From NCBI GenBank assembly GCA_903873415.1, contig CAIQOK010000097.1, positions 1-46,355 on the forward strand: a stretch of DNA of 46,355 nt, read 5' to 3'. Of this stretch, positions 25,852 to 33,513 are shown piece after piece. The DNA is from an uncultured Verrucomicrobiota bacterium. GTDB lineage: Bacteria; Verrucomicrobiota; Verrucomicrobiia; Limisphaerales; CAIQOK01. A program made the translations under genes and the position numbers. The notes under the pieces are model-generated. The model was given only the letters and a program-made list of their open reading frames with translations, did no database searches and had not been told where the DNA came from. Position 1 is the first letter of the stretch; each line of letters starts with the position of its first letter.

Positions 25852-26961
25852 TTAGGTCAGCCTCATCGGCATGACCACGTAGAGAAACGGTCCGTTAATC
25901 TTGAGCACACCCGGACTGAGTTCATCAATCAATTCAATAAACACCTCATCGTTGGTCAGTGCCGTCAGCGGATCAATCAGGTATTTGGGATTAAAGGCGA
26001 TGGCCATTTCCTTGCCCTTGTAATTGATGGCAATGCTTTCGCGGGCCTCTCCCACCTCGGGGGAATTGGCGGTGATGGCGAGGTTGTTGTTGCCAAAAGC
26101 CAGTTTGACAGAGTTGGATTTTTCACTGGTGATGATTTCCGCACGGCGCAAGGCGTGTAGAAATTCCTCACGTCCCAGAGCTATCCTTTCCTTAGCCTCG
26201 CTGGGGATAACCTGCCGATAATTTGGATAGTTGCCCTCAATGAGTTTTGAAATGATGAGGACAGGAAACCCTTTTTCATCCTTCAACATAAAGGAAGCTT
26301 GGTTTTCAGAGTAGCGAATCTCCAAATCCCCCTTGTCTTGGAGGAGCCGGTTGAGTTCGTTCACGGTTTTGGCGGGAACAATGAATTCCCCCTGACTGCT
26401 CTCGGAAACCTCCACCTCTTCGTCCACCAAGGCCAGCCTCCGGCCATCGGTGGCAACCAGCGTCATCTTGTGGTCCTTAAGGCTTAAAAAAATCCCGTTT
26501 AGCACATAGCGTGACTCATCGTTTGAAATCGCAAACGCCGTCTTTTTCATCATCCCTTTCACCGTGGCTTGGGGAAGGATTACTTTTTTGTCGTCTTTAA
26601 ATTTCGGCAGCGGAGGGAACTCGTCGGAACTCAGGCCGTTTATTTTATAAAAAGAGGCCCCGGCGCGGATGGAAGAAACATGCTTTTCGTCCACCTCAAT
26701 TTCAATTTCTGTGGAGGCCAGCTCCCGAATAATGCTGAAGAGCTTTTTCACGGGCACCGTGGTGGCGCCGGACGCATTGACCTTGGCCTCCACCGTGCAC
26801 GTCACCGTAACGTCCAGATCCGTGGCGGTCAGCTCCAGCCTATCGCCTTCGGCTCGAAGCAACACATTGGAGAGGATGGGCAATGTGGTCCTCGAACTGA
26901 CTATGTTCTGAACGGCTTGCAGCCCGTTGATCAACTCCTCCTTGGAAATCGTGAAATTCAT
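25852..26961 (-). CDS. dnaN: DNA polymerase III sliding clamp (beta subunit)
   Basis: Ring-shaped processivity factor that holds DNA polymerase III on DNA. The 369 residues match the family. The N-terminus MNFTISKEELINGLQAVQNI and the segments TLPILSNVLLRAEGDRLELTATDLDV, RYVLNGIFLSLKDHKMTLVATDGRRLA and the ending PFLYVVMPMRLT are all typical of the three clamp domains. The last residues line the hydrophobic pocket that binds clamp-binding peptides. dnaA, recF and gyrB, the classical neighbours, are not here, so the replication-origin arrangement is broken up. A good promoter candidate lies about 50 bases upstream. Confidence 0.97.
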   Translation of the reverse strand: MNFTISKEELINGLQAVQNIVSSRTTLPILSNVLLRAEGDRLELTATDLDVTVTCTVEAKVNASGATTVPVKKLFSIIRELASTEIEIEVDEKHVSSIRAGASFYKINGLSSDEFPPLPKFKDDKKVILPQATVKGMMKKTAFAISNDESRYVLNGIFLSLKDHKMTLVATDGRRLALVDEEVEVSESSQGEFIVPAKTVNELNRLLQDKGDLEIRYSENQASFMLKDEKGFPVLIISKLIEGNYPNYRQVIPSEAKERIALGREEFLHALRRAEIITSEKSNSVKLAFGNNNLAITANSPEVGEARESIAINYKGKEMAIAFNPKYLIDPLTALTNDEVFIELIDELSPGVLKINGPFLYVVMPMRLT

Positions 26962-27014
26962 GGATGCTTAATAATTGGTCTCTTTATGAGAAATCATCTT
27001 CTTATTATGGTCTG

Positions 27015-27043
27015 TGAATAGGGCAAACAACCTTCATTGTCAA
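27015..27043 (-). promoter_or_regulatory. Promoter candidate of dnaN
   Basis: On the minus strand TTGACA (27043-27038), a perfect -35, is followed after 17 bases by TATTCA (27020-27015). Transcription would start near 27008, giving a leader of about 45 bases. Confidence 0.55.
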
Positions 27044-27164
27044 GGTCTAGACAAGCACTTGCATCTTTAAGAAGCGGGGAAAACTTCCGGGGACGCGCGC
27101 CTAAAAACCCAAACACCCGGTTTTGTTCACACTGTACACAATTCATTCACCAGAAACGGGACAC

Positions 27165-28313
27165 TTATTGGCGGTGTTGTACCCGGCGGACAATCGGTGG
27201 CAGAGCGTTCTCAACCAGATCAATATCCGCGTTCGTGGTTTCACGGCCCATCGAAAAACGGATGAGCGAACGCGCAAATCCATCCAGTCCCTTCAAAGCT
27301 GCGACAACGTGGGAAGGTTCCAGCGAACCCGATGAGCAGGCCGAGCCGCTTGAAGCGCAGATTCCCTCCAAATCGAGGGCTGCCAAGAGAGATATGCTGT
27401 CCGAACCTTCCACCACCCAGGAAACTGTGTTGGTTAAACACCGACTTTTTGAACCCACCAAGTGAACCCCGCCCAAGCCTTTCAAACAGTCGCGCAAGCG
27501 GCTGACCAAAGGTGTAAGATGTTCGGATCTGAAAACGGGAGTTTTAACAAATTTCTCAAGCGCTTCGGTAAAGCCGGCAATGGCACAGAGATTTTCTGTT
27601 CCTGCCCGCCTTTCGTTTTCATGCCCTCCTCCGAAGAGAAGAGGATCAGGGTGGAGAGGGGAGCGAACAAACAAGGCCCCGGTGCCTTTTGGGCCGTGGA
27701 ATTTATGGGAGCAGAGTGAAACCAGATCGGCGTTGAACTGCCCGATATGGGTGAAGGGTTCTTTGCCAAACCATTGAACCGCATCGGTATGAAACACCAC
27801 TCCCCGGTTACGGCACAAAGACCCCAGCTCCGCCACGGGTTGAATCGTTCCAATTTCATTGTTGGCAGCCTGAATGGAAACCAGGACCGTATCGGGGCGC
27901 AGCGCATTTTCCAGCGAGTGCACCGTGACCAGTCCATCGGCGTCTACTGGCAGAACAGTCAGATCAAAGGACTCCCTTTTTGCCAGATATTGCAGGCAGT
28001 GAAGCACGGCATGATGTTCGACGGCCGAGGTGATCAGGTGCCGGCCTTTGGGCTTTAGCAGGCGGGCTGTTCCCAGAAGGGCAAGATTGATGCTCTCCGT
28101 TCCTCCGCTGGTGAAAACGAGTTCACTGGGGAGGCAGGAGAGAACTTGAGCGCTGCGCTCGCGAAATTCGTCCAGAGCAGACCGGGCGCGCCGGCCCAAA
28201 TGATGGATGCTGGAGGGATTGCCCCAAACCTCGCCTAGAAACGGGAGCATCGCCTCGCGCACGGAATTATCCAGCGGGGTTGTGGCATTATAGTCGAGGT
28301 AAACAGTCCGCAC
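27165..28313 (-). CDS. Cysteine desulfurase (NifS/IscS-like)
   Basis: PLP enzyme that takes sulfur from cysteine for Fe-S clusters and thio-modified tRNA. The protein has 382 residues from the GTG at 28313, where homology begins (VYLDYNATTPLD). An in-frame TTG at 28349 would add 12 residues and neither has a clear ribosome site. Motifs include VFTSGGTESINLAL, SAVEHHAVLHC (PLP-stacking His) and the Schiff-base lysine in LCSHKFHGPKGTG. GGGHENERRAGTEN and the catalytic-loop cysteine in ASSGSACSSGSLEPSHV follow. The short loop resembles group I (NifS/IscS). No iscU, sufBCD or mnmA is near; the gene is divergent from the beta-helix transferase, 80 bases apart. Confidence 0.93.
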   Translation of the reverse strand: MRTVYLDYNATTPLDNSVREAMLPFLGEVWGNPSSIHHLGRRARSALDEFRERSAQVLSCLPSELVFTSGGTESINLALLGTARLLKPKGRHLITSAVEHHAVLHCLQYLAKRESFDLTVLPVDADGLVTVHSLENALRPDTVLVSIQAANNEIGTIQPVAELGSLCRNRGVVFHTDAVQWFGKEPFTHIGQFNADLVSLCSHKFHGPKGTGALFVRSPLHPDPLLFGGGHENERRAGTENLCAIAGFTEALEKFVKTPVFRSEHLTPLVSRLRDCLKGLGGVHLVGSKSRCLTNTVSWVVEGSDSISLLAALDLEGICASSGSACSSGSLEPSHVVAALKGLDGFARSLIRFSMGRETTNADIDLVENALPPIVRRVQHRQ

Positions 28314-28394
28314 CGGGCCATCGTCGCAAAGTGGACCAGTCAGAACCAAGAAATAAACGCATTCAACCTTGTCTGCGCGGGTCGATTGAGCAGA

Positions 28395-29090
28395 ATGAAC
28401 CGCATGCTACGAGCCGCTGATTTATTTGATCTCTCCCAATGTGAACACGCGGAACTCTTTGAAGACTGCCAATTCGCTTGGGAAGTACTCCGAAAAATCC
28501 AGGATTACATCTTGAAACACCCGCGCCAGTATCCCCCCAAGCGATTCCCCGGCGCCCTGATCGGCGACAGGGTTGTTCTTGGCGAAGGAACGGTGGTGGA
28601 AGCCGGTGCCATGATCAAAGGGCCGGCTCTGATTGGGAAAAACTGCCAGATTCGCCACAACGCTTATATCCGGGAGAATGTTCTGATCGGCAACGATTGC
28701 GTGATAGGGAATTCAAGTGAATTGAAAAACGTTCTTTTGTTTAATGGCGCTCAGGTGCCCCACTTCAATTATCTTGGCGACTCCGTTCTGGGCCACAAGG
28801 CGCACGTGGGCGCCGGGGTGATCGCCTCAAATCTCAAGTCCCTGCCGGGCAACGTAAGGGTCGAATGGGATGGCCGGGTTTATGACACCGGCCTGCGCAA
28901 ATTCGGGGCCCTGATAGGCGACGGCGCCGAGGTTGGCTGCAACACGGTGCTCAATCCCGGAAGCATTCTTGGGCGCGCCGCCGTGATATATCCCGGTGTG
29001 AACTGGCGCGGCGTTCTGCCCCCCAATTCCATCGCCAAGAACCGGACCCAACCGGAAGTGGTCGACCGCCGTGCGTCCGCGCCAGCCTAA
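28395..29090 (+). CDS. Left-handed beta-helix transferase-like protein (GlmU C-domain-like)
   Basis: The protein has 231 residues from the ATG at 28395. An N-terminal helical segment (about 1-45) precedes hexapeptide repeats of the left-handed beta-helix type: IGDRVVLGEGTVVEAGAMIK, IGKNCQIRHNAYIRENVLIG, VIGNSSELKNVLLFNG, LGHKAHVGAGVIASNLKS and VGCNTVLNPGSILGRAAVI. The pattern N-x-x-Y-L-G-D-S-V-L-G is that of nucleotidyltransferase/acyltransferase domains such as the GlmU C-terminal half and related sugar-1-phosphate enzymes. No nucleotidyltransferase N-domain is attached, so it may acylate a sugar or pair with a separate partner. The substrate is unknown. A strong terminator follows 85 bases downstream. 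Confidence 0.8.
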   Translation: MNRMLRAADLFDLSQCEHAELFEDCQFAWEVLRKIQDYILKHPRQYPPKRFPGALIGDRVVLGEGTVVEAGAMIKGPALIGKNCQIRHNAYIRENVLIGNDCVIGNSSELKNVLLFNGAQVPHFNYLGDSVLGHKAHVGAGVIASNLKSLPGNVRVEWDGRVYDTGLRKFGALIGDGAEVGCNTVLNPGSILGRAAVIYPGVNWRGVLPPNSIAKNRTQPEVVDRRASAPA

Positions 29091-29174
29091 AAGCCAATCA
29101 GGCGGGAATCCGGCAGGACGGATTCCCCGTCCAAAGGCCCATTTGACGCCCCCAATCGCAACCGTAAGACCTTG

Positions 29175-29198
29175 ACCGGATCCGGGATCCGGTTTTTT
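29175..29198 (+). terminator. Intrinsic terminator after the beta-helix gene
   Basis: ACCGGATC (29175-29182) pairs with GATCCGGT (29186-29193) over a three-base loop. T run through 29198. It separates the beta-helix gene from the mini-ORF and dinG. Confidence 0.7.
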
Positions 29199-29218
29199 AA
29201 GCCGAGAATTTGAGTGCA

Positions 29219-29293
29219 ATGAAAACAATGGTCAACAGCGGCCGCGGAAAGAAAAAATCAAACGCCGGGATGAAGAAGGTGCGCAAGAAATGA
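29219..29293 (+). CDS. 24-residue basic mini-ORF coupled to dinG
   Basis: ATG at 29219 opens a frame of 24 codons ending TGA at 29291-29293. The dinG start ATG (29290) overlaps that stop in the ATGA form used by several true gene pairs in this window. The peptide has many Lys/Arg residues (GRGKKKSN, MKKVRKK) and no acidic residue, like a small nucleic-acid- or ribosome-binding protein. I do not recognise a family. It may be a functional peptide, or a leader ORF whose translation opens the dinG start. It lies just after a terminator, so its promoter would have to be within 29091-29218 or transcription must read through. Confidence 0.45.
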   Translation: MKTMVNSGRGKKKSNAGMKKVRKK

Positions 29294-31395
29294 TTTCTCT
29301 CGTTGAGCACCAGCCCTCAGGGCCGGATTTGGTCGCCCGGGTTACGGAGATTTTTTCTCCGACCGGCATCCTTTCGCGCGCGAAAAACTTCGAGTTCCGT
29401 CCGCAGCAGCAGGAGATGGCCGTGGCCGTGGCCCGCTCCCTCGTGAGCGGGAATCATCTCGCCGTCGAGGCCGGCACCGGCGTCGGAAAATCGTTGGCCT
29501 ACCTTGTTCCGGCCATTCTTTTCGCCTTGGAGCGGAAGAAAAAGGCCGTCATTTCCACCCACACGATCAACTTGCAGGAGCAGTTGACGGAAAAGGACCT
29601 GCCCATGCTGGCCGGGGTGCTGGCCAACCTCTCCGACCCGGTGAACTTCCACTACACCATGCTCAAGGGTCGCGCCAACTACCTCTGCACCCGCCGCCTG
29701 CAAAAGGCTATGCAGCAGAGCGGCAACCTCTTCACCTCCTCCGAGGCCGAGGAATTGCGGCGCATCTGCGACTGGGCCAAATCCACCCGGGACGGCAGCC
29801 TCTCGGATTTCGAGATTGAGCCGGATGCCAAGGTGTGGTCGCAGGTTTGTTCCGAGCGCGGGCTCTGTTCCCCCAAGGTCTGCGGCCACACCTCGGATTT
29901 CGCCCGGGATCACGGGCTGTGTTTTTTCCAGCGGGCGCGGCAGCGGATTTTGTCCGCAGACGTTCTGGTGCTCAATCACACGCTGTTTTTCACATTACTG
30001 GGCGCCGCCGACGAAGAGCAGGAGGGCGGCATTCTGTTTAAGAACGATTTTGTCATCTTTGACGAGGCGCACACGATGGAGTCGGTGGCTTCGCGGCACA
30101 TCGGCCTGAGCGTGTCGAGCGGCCAGTTGCGCTACTCCCTGAACCGCTTGTGGAACCCTCGCACCGAGAAGGGGCTCCTGGCCGTTCTGCGCCAAGGCAA
30201 TGCCGTCAAACTGGTCGCCGACATTCTCGGCGAGGCGGAGCACTTCTTCGGCAATGTGGAGGCTGCGTGCGAGGAGATCCAAGCCGGCATCACGCCCAGA
30301 TTTTCCGGCGGCGAAAACACCGCCGCCCGGCGCCGCGCCTGGACCGAATTGCGAATCCGCCGTGCCGAATTGGTGGAGGACAACGTCACTCTGCCCATCC
30401 AGCGTCTGCGCGAGGCGGTAAGCGAACTCATCAAGCTGAGCGAAGACAAGGACATCGGACAGGAATTGGTCGAGTGCAACCGGCGCTTGGCGGAGTTGAG
30501 GGACGAGGTGACGGCCTTCTTGGAGCAGAGCCAGCCGGACTACGTCTATTGGGTGGAGCGGGGCGGAAAGGTCCACAAAAACCTCACGCTCAACGCCGCG
30601 CCGGTGGATGTGGCGGAATTCCTTCGCCGCCGCCTGTTTGACACAGATACGAGTGTCATTATGACCAGCGCGACGCTGTCCACCTCCGTCAAGGCCGGCC
30701 CAAAAACGGCCGGGTCGCAGCGCGGGTTGGGTTATTTCGCGCGTCGCGTCGGTTGCGAGTCGGCCACCATGCTTCAGGTCGGCACTCCCTTTGATTACGA
30801 GCGGCAGATGAAGTTGTATGTCACAAAAAAAATCCCCGATCCTCGGGAGGCCGGATACGCCCAGGCACTGGAGCAGTTCATTGAGCACTTCATCCGGCAG
30901 ACCCACGGCAAGGCTTTTGTGCTCTTCACCAGCTATAAGCTCATGCAGGAAGTCGCCGCGCGGATGCAGCCGTTCTTCAACCAGCTCGGCTTGACGCTTT
31001 TTGTGCAGGGAGCAGGCACACCGCGTTCGACCCTGCTGGAGAAATTCAAGGCCGATGTGGATTCAGTGCTCTTTGGCACCGACAGCTTCTGGCAGGGCGT
31101 GGATGTGCCCGGGGAGGCGCTCTCCAACGTGATCATCACTCGCTTGCCGTTTGCCGTGCCGGACCATCCTCTTATCGAGGCGCGCATCGAGGCCATTGAG
31201 GCCAGGGGAGGCAACGCCTTCGGAGAATTCTCGCTGCCGGAGGCCATCCTGAAATTCCGACAGGGCGTTGGACGCTTGATCCGCACCAGAACCGACACGG
31301 GGATGGTGGTGGTGCTGGACAATCGGATTCTGACCAAACAATACGGGCAGGCTTTTCTAGATGCACTGCCGCCGTGCCCCGTTGAAATCGTCTGA
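29290..31395 (+). CDS. dinG: DinG-type ATP-dependent DNA helicase
   Basis: Superfamily 2, XPD-like 5'-3' helicase for damaged or structured DNA. The protein has 701 residues. It shows Walker A in AVEAGTGVGKSLAYLVPA (about residue 58-75), motif Ia STHTINLQEQL, and the Fe-S cysteines around NYLCTRR and VCSERGLCSPKVCG with GLCFFQRAR. The DEAH box in VIFDEAHTMESVA lies near residue 257. C-terminal motifs are SATLSTSV, FVLFTSYKLMQEVA, DSFWQGVDVPGEALSNVII and FRQGVGRLIRTRTDTG (motif VI). No exonuclease domain is fused. The start at 29290 overlaps a short upstream ORF (ATGA). Confidence 0.94.
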   Translation: MISLVEHQPSGPDLVARVTEIFSPTGILSRAKNFEFRPQQQEMAVAVARSLVSGNHLAVEAGTGVGKSLAYLVPAILFALERKKKAVISTHTINLQEQLTEKDLPMLAGVLANLSDPVNFHYTMLKGRANYLCTRRLQKAMQQSGNLFTSSEAEELRRICDWAKSTRDGSLSDFEIEPDAKVWSQVCSERGLCSPKVCGHTSDFARDHGLCFFQRARQRILSADVLVLNHTLFFTLLGAADEEQEGGILFKNDFVIFDEAHTMESVASRHIGLSVSSGQLRYSLNRLWNPRTEKGLLAVLRQGNAVKLVADILGEAEHFFGNVEAACEEIQAGITPRFSGGENTAARRRAWTELRIRRAELVEDNVTLPIQRLREAVSELIKLSEDKDIGQELVECNRRLAELRDEVTAFLEQSQPDYVYWVERGGKVHKNLTLNAAPVDVAEFLRRRLFDTDTSVIMTSATLSTSVKAGPKTAGSQRGLGYFARRVGCESATMLQVGTPFDYERQMKLYVTKKIPDPREAGYAQALEQFIEHFIRQTHGKAFVLFTSYKLMQEVAARMQPFFNQLGLTLFVQGAGTPRSTLLEKFKADVDSVLFGTDSFWQGVDVPGEALSNVIITRLPFAVPDHPLIEARIEAIEARGGNAFGEFSLPEAILKFRQGVGRLIRTRTDTGMVVVLDNRILTKQYGQAFLDALPPCPVEIV

Positions 31396-31399
31396 GCTT

Positions 31400-31434
31400 T
31401 TGAAACTTGAAACCCCGCCCTTGAAACTTGAAAC
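31400..31434 (+). repeat. 14-base direct repeat between dinG and trpA
   Basis: TTGAAACTTGAAAC occurs at 31400-31413 and again at 31421-31434, separated by seven bases. Each copy is itself a double TTGAAAC. It fills the short gap just before trpA. Confidence 0.6.
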
Positions 31435-31444
31435 TGATCCGCAC

Positions 31445-32239
31445 ATGAACCGCATCGTCGAAAGATTCGCTTCGCTCCGCAGCGCGCAGAAAAAGGCCTT
31501 TGTCGTCTATATCGGCGCAGGGGATCCCCACCTCGACGCCACCCGCCAGCTCGCTCTGGCCTTTGACCGGATCGGGGTGGACGTGCTGGAACTCGGGGTG
31601 CCCTTCAGCGACCCGTTGGCAGACGGTTTGGTGAATCAGCTCGCGGCCCAGCGGGGTCTGGAGTCGGGCACCACCCCGCCCCGCCTTCTGGAGACCATCG
31701 CTGCCATCCGCACGGAGTCACAGATCCCCATCGTCCTCTATATTTATTTCAACCTGATTCACAAGGTCGGCTTGGCGTCATTCATCGCCGACTGCGCGCG
31801 GGCTGGAGTGGACGGGTTGCTCGTGTTGGATTTGCCGCCGGAAGAGAGCGACAACTACGAGGCCCTCATGCAGCAGTCCGGGCTGTGCCATATTTATTTG
31901 GTAGCCCCGACGACCCCGGAGGAGAGGATGCTAAAAATCGTCCGGCGCGGGTCCGGTTTTATTTATTACATCTCCCGCGAGGGCGTCACCGGCATGCAGA
32001 GTCAAGTCGCCTCAAATCTCGCATCCCAAGTCGCCAAAATCCGGAGCCACACCCTCCTGCCCATCGCCGTCGGCTTTGGCATCTCCAACCCCGATCAGGC
32101 CCGCGCGGTCGCCAGTCAGGCCGACGGTTGCGTGGTCGGCAGCGCCGTGGTCCATCAGATCGCCCAGCATGGCAAGTCTCCCGATCTGGTTGCCCGGGTT
32201 GCTGCGTTTGTCAAAACCCTGGTCGACGCGGTTAAGTGA
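31445..32239 (+). CDS. trpA: Tryptophan synthase alpha subunit
   Basis: Cleaves indole-3-glycerol phosphate to indole. The product has 264 residues. The signature VDVLELGVPFSDPLADG contains the catalytic Glu (LELG) and Asp (SDP) of TrpA. ARAGVDGLLVLDLPPEES, APTTPEERM and YYISREGVTGMQ (loop 6) are typical, as is the phosphate-binding VGFGISNPDQARAV and GCVVGSAVV. Two usually conserved prolines are replaced: ADGLVNQ for the common A-D-G-P-x-I-Q, and YFNLIH for Y-x-N-P. The protein is thus a rather divergent member. No trpB or other trp gene is in the window, so the gene is detached from its usual operon. ATG at 31445 is the start because homology begins there. Confidence 0.9.
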   Translation: MNRIVERFASLRSAQKKAFVVYIGAGDPHLDATRQLALAFDRIGVDVLELGVPFSDPLADGLVNQLAAQRGLESGTTPPRLLETIAAIRTESQIPIVLYIYFNLIHKVGLASFIADCARAGVDGLLVLDLPPEESDNYEALMQQSGLCHIYLVAPTTPEERMLKIVRRGSGFIYYISREGVTGMQSQVASNLASQVAKIRSHTLLPIAVGFGISNPDQARAVASQADGCVVGSAVVHQIAQHGKSPDLVARVAAFVKTLVDAVK

Positions 32240-32283
32240 CCCCTTTGAGTCCATGGGCGTTTCGGGCAGAGTAAACACTGGAA

Positions 32284-33417
32284 ATGAAACCAACACCCGA
32301 TATCAATGACCGCTTTGTCATCATCATGGCCGGCGGCCGTGGCGAGCGGTTCTGGCCCGTCAGCCGGGAGAAGACCCCCAAGCAGCTTATCAAATTGCTC
32401 GGGGTGAAATCCTTCCTTCAGCAGGCCGTCCAGCGTGTGTTGCCGCTCGTCCCCCTCAAGAACATTCTGGTCATCACCAACGCCGCCCAAGCGGCTGCCG
32501 TGCGCAAACAACTCCCCCTCTTGCCCAAGGCAAACATCATCGCCGAACCCGTCGGCCGGGACACATGCGCCGCTGTCACCCTTGGAGCTGCCATCGTCGG
32601 CGCCCGATCCGCCAAAGGCATCATGGCCGTGCTTCCAGCCGATCATGTGATCGCCTCGGAAAAACCCTTTCAGCAGGTGCTGGCCGATGCTTTTGACATG
32701 GCCGCGCGCAGCCCGGTAATCGTCACGATTGGCATCAAGCCCACAGAGCCGGCTACTGGTTATGGGTATATCCAAACCGGTTCCGTGCTGCCGCCGTCCG
32801 CCGGCGTGCCGAAGGCCCGGACCATTTTTTTCCAGGCGGAGAAATTCGTCGAGAAACCCGATCTCGACACGGCCCGGGAATACTTGAGCAGCGGGTGTCA
32901 CCGTTGGAATGCCGGCATGTTTATCTGGTCCTTTGCGACCCTCACCGAAGGGTTACAGAGGCACCAACCTGAGATGTATGCCGCCTGCCAGCGCTGGTGC
33001 AAAGCGGCCAGCCAGCCCGCAAAGCTCGCCCGGATTTTGACCCGGGAATACCCCGCGATCAAAAAAATATCGATCGACTTTGCCCTCATGGAGCAGGCCC
33101 AAAATGTGGTTGTGGCCGACGGAGCCTTCGAGTGGGATGACCTTGGCGCATGGCCGGCGCTGGCCCGGCATCTCAAACCCGACGCCTCGGGCAACTGTGC
33201 CGTGGGCGATTTCATCCATGTCGATGCCGCCCGCAACATCGTCTTCGACGCCCGTTCCAAGGCCCGGCGCACCCCCATAGCCCTCGTCGGTCTTTGTGAC
33301 ACTATCATTGTCCAAACGGACGATGCCGTTCTGGTCGCCAACAGGCATCAGGCCCAGCAGATCAAGTACCTTGTCAAGCAACTGGCTCAGAGCCCGAAGT
33401 TAAAGCGTCTGGTCTAG
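32284..33417 (+). CDS. manC: Mannose-1-phosphate guanylyltransferase
   Basis: Makes GDP-mannose from mannose-1-phosphate and GTP. The protein has 377 residues, a single nucleotidyltransferase domain without the fused phosphomannose isomerase of longer ManC proteins. Motifs are VIIMAGGRGERFWPVSREKT at the N-terminus, then AVLPADHVI, TGYGYIQTG and FVEKPDLDTA (family F-V-E-K-P). RWNAGMFIWSF, KISIDFALME and FEWDDLGAWPAL lie in the C-terminal half. GDP-mannose would feed the surface sugar synthesis suggested by the right end of the window, where a GDP-fucose-synthase-like epimerase lies. Confidence 0.92.
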   Translation: MKPTPDINDRFVIIMAGGRGERFWPVSREKTPKQLIKLLGVKSFLQQAVQRVLPLVPLKNILVITNAAQAAAVRKQLPLLPKANIIAEPVGRDTCAAVTLGAAIVGARSAKGIMAVLPADHVIASEKPFQQVLADAFDMAARSPVIVTIGIKPTEPATGYGYIQTGSVLPPSAGVPKARTIFFQAEKFVEKPDLDTAREYLSSGCHRWNAGMFIWSFATLTEGLQRHQPEMYAACQRWCKAASQPAKLARILTREYPAIKKISIDFALMEQAQNVVVADGAFEWDDLGAWPALARHLKPDASGNCAVGDFIHVDAARNIVFDARSKARRTPIALVGLCDTIIVQTDDAVLVANRHQAQQIKYLVKQLAQSPKLKRLV

Positions 33418-33513
33418 CCGCGACCGCCGGGTGCCGGTCAGGGGGACTGACGGAACCGGCTTATCTTGCCGGTCTGGCCCTTTAGCCGCTCCTTAATTTT
33501 TTGGAACCCAGTC

